This document shows positions 1 to 5,075 of a stretch of DNA of 5,622 nt, piece by piece (the first letter of the stretch is position 1; the number at the start of each line of letters is the position of its first letter). Origin of the DNA: an uncultured Acinetobacter sp. (GTDB lineage Bacteria > Pseudomonadota > Gammaproteobacteria > Pseudomonadales > Moraxellaceae). A program made the position numbers and the translations under genes. The notes beneath the pieces were generated by a model. It did no database searches, was not told the origin of the DNA, and saw only the letters and a program-made list of their open reading frames with translations. Where the stretch lies: positions 1 through 5,622 of the forward strand of contig CAAFWA010000307.1 of assembly GCA_900766635.1 (NCBI GenBank). The letters run 5' to 3'.

Positions 1-131
1 ACTTCCCCATCGCCATAGGACTGAGCTACATAGGGCGTTAAAGTTATCGTTTATCACAGTACATCATGTTGAAAAAAATAGAGTTTTATACTGAGCGCAC
101 CAAGTTTTCTCATTTGATGTCACAGCTATGA

Positions 132-160
132 TTGATTAATCAAACGTCTACTTATTTAAT
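132..160 (+). promoter_or_regulatory. Candidate sigma-70 promoter with -35 inside a perfect palindrome
   Basis: TTGATT (132-137) and TTTAAT (155-160) are separated by 17 bp, a good sigma-70 arrangement. The -35 box forms the left half of TTGATTAATCAA (132-143), a perfect 12-bp palindrome. A dimeric repressor there would block the -35, so a local TetR- or MarR-like regulator is conceivable, but none is encoded in the window. In such AT-rich DNA both matches could be chance. If real, transcription would start near 167, leaving a leader of about 155 nt before the preferred SMR start. Confidence 0.4.
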
Positions 161-313
161 TTAAAAAATATCACAAACAATCATTTATAGTCTTTTTATG
201 GCTGTGATGCGAATGTTAACTCGCTTTCCTAAACACTAACACAATCTCTATCAATATATGACATACGGTGAGTCGGTATTTAATGTACCATTTTATGGAT
301 GGTTTAAAACGAC

Positions 314-318
314 AGGGG
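314..318 (+). promoter_or_regulatory. Shine-Dalgarno deciding the SMR start
   Basis: AGGGG lies five bases before the GTG at 324. The alternative ATG at 258 is preceded by AT-rich sequence with no purine box. Together with family length this favours the GTG start. Confidence 0.5.
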
Positions 319-323
319 TGGAT

Positions 324-668
324 GTGAATAATCTTTGGGTCGCCTATGGCTTATTAGCAGTTGCTATAATTTCAGAAGTGATAGGGAGTACTTTTTTAGT
401 CAAATCAGAGGGCTTTTCAAAATTATTGCCAAGTATCATGGTGGTCATTTTGTTTAGTCTAGCTTTTTATCTGCTCTCTCAAGTGATTAAGATCATTCCT
501 TTAGGTATTGCATATGCAATTTGGGCAGGTGTAGGGATTGTGCTGACCGCTATGGTGGGCTACGTTTTATTTAAACAAACTTTAGATGCTCCCGCCATCA
601 TTGGTATTGTATTAATTGTCTCAGGCGTGGTGGTGATTAATCTATTTTCTCAATCCACAGGTCATTAA
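324..668 (+). CDS. Small multidrug resistance (SMR) exporter, Qac/EmrE-like
   Basis: This is a four-helix inner-membrane antiporter that expels cationic drugs such as quaternary ammonium compounds in exchange for protons, working as a dimer. The protein is 114 residues with helices at about 4-22, 35-54, 60-80 and 88-106. Family marks are SEVIGS with the essential glutamate (E18, matching E14 of EmrE), KSEGFSKLLPS after helix 1, and GIAYAIWAGVGIV in helix 3 with Y64 and W67 (EmrE Y60 and W63). The GIAYAIW form fits the Qac branch better than the guanidinium-exporting Gdx/SugE branch, which usually has GTAYAVW. EmrE Y40 aligns with Phe. The GTG at 324 is chosen because AGGGG (314-318) lies five bases upstream and it gives the usual family length. 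An in-frame ATG at 258 would add 22 unrelated residues and has no Shine-Dalgarno. The gene stands alone; the next gene converges on it. Family is certain; substrate is inferred. Confidence 0.9.
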   Translation: MNNLWVAYGLLAVAIISEVIGSTFLVKSEGFSKLLPSIMVVILFSLAFYLLSQVIKIIPLGIAYAIWAGVGIVLTAMVGYVLFKQTLDAPAIIGIVLIVSGVVVINLFSQSTGH

Positions 669-908
669 GTGAGAATCTAAAACAGCCTCAACCTATGTCA
701 ACATGCAGTGTTAAAGCAGCTATTTTTCTTGGATAACAACTTAAACATTTGCTTCGTTTGACTTATAAGCGATGCTCGAACAGTAGAGCGTCAATAATCG
801 TTTCAGATGTTTCCAATAGACCGAACAAGTGTTTTAATTTTAACTTAGACCAACAGGTGGCGCTGAACAGTTTTGTTTATTGTTGGACAAAGTTATACGT
901 TCAGGAAA
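669..908. other. Convergent intergenic region, no gene recognised
   Basis: These 240 bases separate the 3' ends of the SMR gene and the minus-strand regulator. No classic terminator with a GC stem and T-run is present for either gene. The longest open stretch on the minus strand is about 37 codons at 763-876, without an ATG or ribosome site. It may be random, or a remnant of something lost. No insertion-sequence ends or target-site duplications were seen. Confidence 0.5.
771..792. other. Imperfect hairpin in the convergent gap
   Basis: GATGCTC (771-777) can pair with GAGCGTC (786-792) around an 8-base loop, seven pairs including one G-T. Its place between converging genes suggests transcript-end processing or weak termination. 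It lacks a U-tract on either strand, so it is not called an intrinsic terminator. Confidence 0.3.
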
Positions 909-1301
909 TTAAGCTAAATTCTTGAGAACACCACACTGATCAATGGTACATAAGCCATCACAAGTGCTTCTTAAATGGGACAATTGTTCAATCAACTGAT
1001 TTTGTCGGCGTATATTTTCTTCAATCATACCAATATGCGAGTCGATCAGGGCATTCACATTCGAACAGTTTTGTTGAGGATGATCCTTATAGGCGAGTAA
1101 TTGTCGAATTTCATTTAGGCTCATATTCAAACTTCGGCAATTTAAAATAAACTGAATTCGCTCAACATCTTCTACAGTGTAAAGACGATAATTTTTTTCT
1201 GTTCTTTTCGGTTTACGAATTAACCCCTCCTTTTCATAAAACCGAATTGTGAGGACTGAACATGCAGTTCTTTTAGCAAGCTCACCAATTTTTAAATACA
1301 T
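909..1301 (-). CDS. cadR: Cd(II)/Pb(II)-responsive MerR-family regulator, CadR/PbrR-like
   Basis: This cytoplasmic metal-sensing activator sits on promoters with an over-long spacer and untwists them when metal binds. The protein is 130 residues. The winged helix-turn-helix starts at once (MYLKIGELAKRTACSVLTIR), followed by FYEKEGLI, NYRLY and the CadR-type VERIQFILNCRSLNMSLNEI, then a long dimer helix (about 80-112) and a Cys-rich C-terminus. C79 (in QQNCSNVNALID) and C114 align with the conserved Cd/Pb ligands of CadR and PbrR; C118 or C123 should supply the third thiolate. C14 is also present. The ATG at 1301 is chosen because homologues begin there, with GGAA 12 nt upstream. The open frame extends to an ATG at 1361, but that lies upstream of the predicted transcription start and would make the operator coding. 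It is divergent from the transporter at 1391, its likely target, and is probably autoregulated. Zn or Hg sensing is possible; Cd/Pb/Zn is most likely. Confidence 0.9.
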   Translation of the reverse strand: MYLKIGELAKRTACSVLTIRFYEKEGLIRKPKRTEKNYRLYTVEDVERIQFILNCRSLNMSLNEIRQLLAYKDHPQQNCSNVNALIDSHIGMIEENIRRQNQLIEQLSHLRSTCDGLCTIDQCGVLKNLA

Positions 1302-1324
1302 TGAGTTGATCATTCCAAAATATG

Positions 1325-1355
1325 TTGACTCTATAGTAACTATAAAGATTTTAAT
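1325..1355 (+). promoter_or_regulatory. MerR-type promoter and operator for the metal transporter
   Basis: TTGACT (1325-1330) and TTTAAT (1350-1355) are 19 bp apart (20 if TTAATA is used), the stretched spacing typical of MerR-activated promoters. The spacer holds TATAGT-A-ACTATA (1332-1344), a perfect 13-bp dyad. After one mismatched pair, CT (1329-1330) and AG (1346-1347) extend the symmetry. The pattern resembles the CTATAG-rich operators of CadR, PbrR and ZntR. Transcription would begin near 1361, about 30 nt before the preferred start. Confidence 0.8.
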
Positions 1356-1361
1356 ATTCAA
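1333..1361 (-). promoter_or_regulatory. Divergent sigma-70 promoter for the cadR-like gene
   Basis: On the minus strand TTGAAT (1361 to 1356) and TACTAT (1338 to 1333) are separated by 17 bp. The -10 box overlaps the MerR dyad, so regulator binding should both control the transporter and limit its own synthesis. The predicted start near 1326 leaves about 25 nt before the ATG at 1301, and rules out the longer start at 1361. Confidence 0.6.
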
Positions 1362-1390
1362 AGCTTATAGATTTTTGAATGGGTATGCTG

Positions 1391-2425
1391 ATGAGTGAAT
1401 GTGGGTGTAGCAACAAAATACGGTGTGAAGATAACAAAGCTGAACAAGAAAATGATCTAACAAGTGCAAAAGGCAGTCAGGTAAAGAATACTGAGCATAC
1501 GACGAGCTGTTGTGATCTAGGAGATGAAACGTCTTCTTCTTGCTGTACGATTCAACAGAAGTGCCAAGAGATGCCCGAAACGCTTGCTGACTCGATTTGC
1601 ACAAAAAATTTAAAAACAACATCAACCAAGTCACAATATATTAGCGAATATACAGTGACCAAGATGGATTGTTCAGCTGAAGAGCAGATGGTTCGTATGG
1701 CACTTAGTGACCTAAAAAATATCAAAGGCCTTGCTTTTGACTTACCGCAGCGAAAACTCAAAGTCTTTCACGATGAAAAAGCTGAGCCGATTACCCTTAA
1801 ATTGGTTGCCCTTGGTCTAGGTGCAAAACTTGAGCGAACGGATGTTGCGCATGAAGATGTTCCAAATCAACCTGACCCTATTCAACAAGTTAAAGTTTTA
1901 AAATATTTATTGGGCATTAATGCCGTACTTTTCTTCATCGAGTTGATCAGTGGTGTGATTGCGGCATCTACAGGACTCATTGCAGATTCTTTAGATATGT
2001 TTGCTGATGCAGCTGTGTATGGGATTGCACTATATGCCGTAGGCAAAGCAGCTCAGAAGCAACTTCAACTCGCCCATTGCACAGGTTGGATTCAGTTGTT
2101 ACTGGCGAGTATGGTGATGCTTGAGGTCATGCGACGCTTTATCTTTGGAAGTGAACCTGAGTCAATCCTCATGATTTTGGTGGGTTTACTTGCACTGATT
2201 GGTAATGTGACATGTTTGTACCTCATTTCTCATCACAAAAATGATGGTGCCCATATGAAAGCAAGTTGGATCTTTTCAGCAAATGATGTTGTGGTAAATA
2301 TGGGGGTTATTTTTGCTGGGGGACTTGTTGCGTGGACAGGTTCAGCTTATCCCGATTTAGTGATTGGTGTCCTTGTTTCTCTATTCGTATTCAATGGTGC
2401 TAGAAAAATTTTAGCCTTAAAATAA
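1391..2425 (+). CDS. CDF-like metal cation transporter with Cys-rich and HMA-like N-terminus
   Basis: This is a predicted inner-membrane divalent metal exporter (Cd, Zn, Pb or Co), divergent from and probably activated by the CadR-like regulator. With the ATG at 1391 it has 344 residues. Residues 1-70 are hydrophilic with nine cysteines (C4, C6, C12, C40, C41, C51, C52, C58, C70). Residues about 83-150 resemble a heavy-metal-associated fold with the MDCSAEE motif (C94), where the second metal cysteine is Glu. Six membrane helices follow at about 171-193, 195-217, 232-248, 259-280, 292-315 and 321-338. The CDF metal site is suggested by DSLDMFAD (D202 and D206) in helix 2 and the ND pair (D299) in helix 5; the His four residues before the helix-5 Asp in YiiP is Phe here. 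The usual cytoplasmic C-terminal domain is absent: the protein ends after helix 6. Start choice: simpler relatives begin M-[ST/A]-[D/E]-C-G-C just before helix 1, matching MSECGC here. ATGs at 1379 and 1385 are in frame, and the Shine-Dalgarno (GGGT, 1381-1384) is weak. Confidence 0.85.
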   Translation: MSECGCSNKIRCEDNKAEQENDLTSAKGSQVKNTEHTTSCCDLGDETSSSCCTIQQKCQEMPETLADSICTKNLKTTSTKSQYISEYTVTKMDCSAEEQMVRMALSDLKNIKGLAFDLPQRKLKVFHDEKAEPITLKLVALGLGAKLERTDVAHEDVPNQPDPIQQVKVLKYLLGINAVLFFIELISGVIAASTGLIADSLDMFADAAVYGIALYAVGKAAQKQLQLAHCTGWIQLLLASMVMLEVMRRFIFGSEPESILMILVGLLALIGNVTCLYLISHHKNDGAHMKASWIFSANDVVVNMGVIFAGGLVAWTGSAYPDLVIGVLVSLFVFNGARKILALK

Positions 2426-2657
2426 AAGGATTGAAAGTAGGGTATAGATATTGAAATAAACCAGCTGTATTTGGGAACTAAAGACACACGCATTTTGAGC
2501 ACAGCAGGAACCGCAAATTTCAGAAGACACGAACAATAATCACTTATAAAGCACGGAAGATGGGTAGGCCATGCGTTATACCTTACACAGCCTCATAAGA
2601 ACAAAGAATACTTAGCCCAAATATATAATTCTTGAGTCATCTAAGCACTCACCTGGC
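2426..2657. other. Intergenic region, no gene recognised
   Basis: This is the first part of the gap of about 300 bases after the transporter. No clear terminator hairpin follows the transporter stop. A 32-codon plus-strand open stretch ending near 2540 has no ATG or ribosome site and is not called. No guanidine-I (ykkC) riboswitch motifs (AGGGUUCCG, GGUCCGAGAG, AAAAGCCCGG) and no clear NtrC dyad (TGCACC-N5-GGTGCA) were found by eye. Confidence 0.5.
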
Positions 2658-2674
2658 TTGGCACATTTTATGCA
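2658..2674 (+). promoter_or_regulatory. Sigma-54 (-24/-12) promoter for the nitrogen operon
   Basis: TTGGCAC (2658-2664), five bases, then ATGCA (2670-2674) closely match the RpoN consensus TTGGCAC-N5-TTGCA. The invariant GG (2660-2661) and GC (2672-2673) are exactly 10 bases apart. Transcription would start near 2685, about 45 nt before the first operon ATG. Such a promoter needs an enhancer-binding activator, most likely NtrC given the ammonia-yielding product of the operon. No NtrC site was recognised by eye upstream. Confidence 0.65.
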
Positions 2675-2679
2675 ATCTC

Positions 2680-2711
2680 TTTTGTCATACAAATTCTAAA
2701 TTTTGTCATAC
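2680..2711 (+). repeat. Paired 11-bp direct repeats, candidate operator of the NikR-like regulator
   Basis: TTTTGTCATAC occurs at 2680-2690 and again at 2701-2711, start-to-start 21 bp, two helical turns, so both copies face the same side of the helix. The first copy covers the predicted sigma-54 start site and the second ends four bases before the Shine-Dalgarno. Each copy contains TCATAC, the half-site of the E. coli NikR operator (GTATGA-N16-TCATAC), but here the halves are direct, not inverted. The first copy also forms TTTGT-CAT-ACAAA, and AAATT-CTA-AATTT lies between the copies. Assignment to the downstream ribbon-helix-helix protein is inference. Confidence 0.6.
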
Positions 2712-2714
2712 TCA

Positions 2715-2720
2715 AAGGAG
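2715..2720 (+). promoter_or_regulatory. Strong Shine-Dalgarno of the first operon ORF
   Basis: AAGGAG lies eight bases before the ATG at 2729. It is the best ribosome site in the window and the main reason for treating the 38-codon ORF as translated. Confidence 0.7.
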
Positions 2721-2728
2721 AAGTGCTT

Positions 2729-2845
2729 ATGTTCAGTCAAATTTTAAATACCTTTAAAATGGGTTGCATCCATTTATGTACTGCACGAGCAGGTCTTTAT
2801 GTCGCTCAACCTCAGCAGCAGGTGCGGGCCAATGACAAAGTCTAA
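2729..2845 (+). CDS. Unrecognised 38-residue small protein or leader peptide
   Basis: I do not recognise a family. The ORF begins MFSQILNTFKMGCIHLC, continues with TARAGLYVAQPQQQ and ends VRANDKV. It has a short amphipathic start, a C-x3-C pair with an internal His (C13-I-H-L-C17) and a polar Gln-rich tail; there is no signal peptide or long membrane helix. Support is a near-ideal AAGGAG at 8-base spacing, its position as first ORF after the predicted sigma-54 promoter, and a 14-base overlap with the regulator start at 2832, typical of translational coupling. It may be a leader that couples ribosomes to the regulator, a metal-binding peptide, or an accessory partner of the regulator. It could also be non-functional. 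Confidence 0.5.
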   Translation: MFSQILNTFKMGCIHLCTARAGLYVAQPQQQVRANDKV

Positions 2846-3269
2846 ACTTGCACGTATTACCATTACCTTGCCTGAGCGTTTATTGATTGCATTAGATGAA
2901 AAAATTGTCCAACCGAATTACGAGACACGCTCACAAGCGCTCGTAGACATGATTCATCAACATATTGTTGCCAAAGATGAGCAAGAAAATGCGGTCATGG
3001 TGGGCACTTTAACGCTGCTATATAGTATTGAATCTAAAAATATACATTACCAAATTATTGATTTACAACAAAAATATTTAAAAGAAGTCATTAGTTCACA
3101 ACACATTCAACTCGATGATCAAAAAATCATGCAAGTGATGCTCTTGCAAGGGCAAAGTCATGAACTAAAACGTATCAGTCAAAGCTTGATTGCCCTAAAA
3201 GGGGTCATTAAAGGGCATTTAGAGCTGATGGATGCAGTCATGCCACCTTTGGCACAAAATCATCACTGA
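2832..3269 (+). CDS. NikR-like ribbon-helix-helix transcriptional regulator with altered metal site
   Basis: This is a predicted tetrameric DNA-binding regulator of the CopG/NikR family, 145 residues. The ribbon-helix-helix is at the N-terminus: strand ARITITLP (7-14), helix A about 15-29, helix B TRSQALVDMIHQHIV (32-46). Residues about 53-138 match the ACT-like NikR sensor domain (VGTLTLLYSIES, then QVMLLQGQSHELKRISQSL and GVIKGHLEL). Aligned to E. coli NikR by eye, H87 is kept (H91), but H76 becomes Gln80, H89 becomes Gln93 and C95 becomes Ile99, so the high-affinity nickel site appears lost. It may sense another metal, an organic ligand or nothing. The ATG at 2832 is chosen because homology starts there and AGGTG lies seven bases upstream; an in-frame ATG at 2799 adds 11 residues of no known match. 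It is second in the operon, 15 nt before allophanate hydrolase, and probably binds the repeats at 2680-2711. Confidence 0.85.
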   Translation: MTKSKLARITITLPERLLIALDEKIVQPNYETRSQALVDMIHQHIVAKDEQENAVMVGTLTLLYSIESKNIHYQIIDLQQKYLKEVISSQHIQLDDQKIMQVMLLQGQSHELKRISQSLIALKGVIKGHLELMDAVMPPLAQNHH

Positions 3270-3284
3270 TGAGGAACATAAACA

Positions 3285-5075
3285 ATGCAAAAACTTTGGA
3301 CCATTCAAGATTGGCAAACTGCTTATCAAAACCATCATATTCATCTCAATGATTTGTATGCCTACTGCCAAACTTTACCTAATGATGATCATGCCTGGAT
3401 TTCAATTGCCAATGATGCTCAGCTCAAGATACAAATTGATGCTTTAGCAGGTCAAGAGCATTTACCTTTATATGGAATACCTTTTGCAGTAAAAGATAAT
3501 ATTGATGTCGCAGGATTTTACACCACAGCCGCATGTCAAGAAGCTGCCTATTTAGCTCAGCAGGATGCCCATGTTGTGGCCAAACTCAAATCAGCAGGGG
3601 CGATCGTCATTGGTAAGACGAATCTTGATCAATTTGCTACAGGTTTAGTGGGTGTGCGTTCTCCTTATGGTGCAGTAAAAAATAGCTTTAATCCCGATTA
3701 CATCAGTGGAGGGTCAAGCTCAGGTTCATCCGTTGCAGTCGCGCGTGGTCAGGTGCCTTTTTCGCTCGGTACCGATACTGCAGGGTCTGGGCGTGTGCCG
3801 GCAGGGCATAATAATATTGTTGGACTCAAACCGACGAAAGGTTGGTTCTCAAATACAGGTCTCATTCCAGCATGTCGAAGTATTGATGTGATCTCAATAT
3901 TTGCATTGACTGTCGATGATGCTTGGTATGTGGCCAATTATATGCAGGGTTATGATTCAGAAGATCCCTACTCACGTTGTCATCCTAAAAACGTCGCTCA
4001 GCAATTTTCAAAAGGGAAAATTGCGATTCCAAAGCAGTTAGAGTTTCATGGTGATTTACAGTCTGAACATGCTTTTAACGTAGCGATTGAGCGTGTAAAA
4101 CAATTAGGGTATGAGATTGAGTCCATCGATTTTGGAATATTTAATCAACTTGCCACAGCATTGTATAACAAAGCATGGGTTGCAGAGCGTGACCATGCTG
4201 TGAAACAACATGTCGAGCGCAATACGCTACATCCTATCATTGCACATATTACGCGCCAAGCAGATCAATTTAGTGCACTTGATTTGATTGAAGCAGAATA
4301 TGAACGTGCACACTTGGCTCGTCTTATTCAAATAGCTTTGCAAGAATTTGATGCCCTTATGGTGCCTACAGCACCAACCATTTACACGATTGAAGACGTT
4401 GAAGCTGACCCACTGATCAAAAACAGTCATATGGGCACATATACAAATTTTGTAAATTTTGCGGATCTCTCTGCTTTGGCATTACCTAATTGTATACGTG
4501 ATGATGGTTTGCCAAGTGGTGTCACTTTTATTGCTCCAGCTTGGATGGATGAAGCCTTAGCTCAATTTGGACAACGTTGGCAAAGCACTACACACTTATA
4601 TTTAGGTACTTCAGATCATTATTATCAAAAGACAAACTCAATTGACAGCTCAAATTTGATTGAAATTGCAGTGGTAGGCGCACACTTAACGGGCATGCCT
4701 TTAAATTTCCAACTGCGCACACGATCTGCGACCTTAAAACAAGTGACGAAAACTGCACCTCACTATGCATTATTTGCCTTACCCAACACTTCTCCACCTA
4801 AACCAGCCCTAGCTTATCGCCACAGTGATGGACATGCCATTGAAGTTGAAGTGTGGCAGATTCCATTAGCATATTTTGGCGCCTTTGTTGCAGAAGTACC
4901 CGCACCCTTAGGCATTGGAAATGTGCAATTACAAGATGGACGTTGGGTCAAAGGTTTTATTTGTGAAGGCTATGCCCTCAACGATGCCACAGATATCAGT
5001 GAATTTGGAGGTTGGCGTAGCTATTTAGAGCATTTGGCTATGCCTAAAACTCAGCATGCGGAGCTCATGTTATGA
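3285..5075 (+). CDS. atzF: Allophanate hydrolase
   Basis: It hydrolyses allophanate (urea-1-carboxylate) to ammonia and CO2 in the cytoplasm (EC 3.5.1.54), the last step of the urea carboxylase route and of cyanuric acid breakdown. The protein is 596 residues, the usual length for the two-domain enzyme. The amidase-signature domain spans about 20-440. The triad is K70 (in FAVKDNIDVAG), S144 (in SGGSSSGSSVAVA) and nucleophile S168 (in GTDTAGSGRVPA); spacings of 74 and 24 equal those of Lys91-Ser165-Ser189 in Pseudomonas AtzF. The C-terminal domain (about 452-590) has VVGAHLTGMPLN, FGAFVAEVPAPLGIGNVQL, DGRWVKGF and CEGYA, as in full allophanate hydrolases, rather than a general amidase. GAGG (3271-3274) precedes the ATG. 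The gene is 15 nt after the regulator and overlaps the next gene by ATGA. The partner carboxylase is not in the window but is expected downstream. AtzF fits; Dur1/TriF-type names refer to the same activity. Confidence 0.95.
   Translation: MQKLWTIQDWQTAYQNHHIHLNDLYAYCQTLPNDDHAWISIANDAQLKIQIDALAGQEHLPLYGIPFAVKDNIDVAGFYTTAACQEAAYLAQQDAHVVAKLKSAGAIVIGKTNLDQFATGLVGVRSPYGAVKNSFNPDYISGGSSSGSSVAVARGQVPFSLGTDTAGSGRVPAGHNNIVGLKPTKGWFSNTGLIPACRSIDVISIFALTVDDAWYVANYMQGYDSEDPYSRCHPKNVAQQFSKGKIAIPKQLEFHGDLQSEHAFNVAIERVKQLGYEIESIDFGIFNQLATALYNKAWVAERDHAVKQHVERNTLHPIIAHITRQADQFSALDLIEAEYERAHLARLIQIALQEFDALMVPTAPTIYTIEDVEADPLIKNSHMGTYTNFVNFADLSALALPNCIRDDGLPSGVTFIAPAWMDEALAQFGQRWQSTTHLYLGTSDHYYQKTNSIDSSNLIEIAVVGAHLTGMPLNFQLRTRSATLKQVTKTAPHYALFALPNTSPPKPALAYRHSDGHAIEVEVWQIPLAYFGAFVAEVPAPLGIGNVQLQDGRWVKGFICEGYALNDATDISEFGGWRSYLEHLAMPKTQHAELML

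Larger units (their letters stand above)
1..323. other. Non-coding leader region upstream of the SMR gene
   Basis: No gene can be supported here. Positions 3-41 can be read on the plus strand as twelve codons and a stop, which could be the tail of a gene lying off the left edge, but this is too short to call. The stretch is very AT-rich and holds the candidate SMR promoter and palindrome. It also has an imperfect inverted repeat: TCACAGCTAT at 120-129 and ATGGCTGTGA at 198-207, ten pairs with one mismatch. The 22 codons from an ATG at 258 to the GTG at 324 are open and in frame with the SMR gene. They have no Shine-Dalgarno and do not resemble an SMR N-terminus, so they are treated as leader. 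Confidence 0.5.

Noticed and set aside
1..38. Minus strand reads CCCTATGTAGCTCAG, like the 5' end of a tRNA (acceptor strand, TA, GCTCAG).
   Set aside because: The following bases do not supply the GAGC needed to close the D stem and the acceptor cannot be checked beyond the edge. Likely chance or at most a remnant.
3..41. Twelve plus-strand codons ending in TAA (FPIAIGLSYIGR), possible end of a membrane protein gene.
   Set aside because: Too short to identify or to separate from chance.
763..876. Minus-strand open stretch of about 37 codons downstream of the cadR-like gene.
   Set aside because: No ATG, no ribosome site, no recognised family; not enough to call a pseudogene.
850..886. CCAACA and TGTTGG as possible terminator arms.
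   Set aside because: Six-base AT-containing stem with a loop of about 25 bases and no T-run.
1301..1361. Extension of the cadR-like gene to the ATG at 1361.
   Set aside because: It would place the operator and the gene's own -10 inside coding sequence, and homologues begin at the MYLKIGEL residues.
1365..1761. Minus-strand frames antisense to the transporter.
   Set aside because: Shadows of a well-supported gene; no family features.
2430..2540. Plus-strand open stretch ending RRHEQ after the transporter.
   Set aside because: About 32 codons, no ATG or ribosome site, no match I recognise.
2660..2711. Canonical NikR operator GTATGA-N16-TCATAC.
   Set aside because: Neither TCATAC has a GTATGA partner at the right distance; only direct repeats are present.
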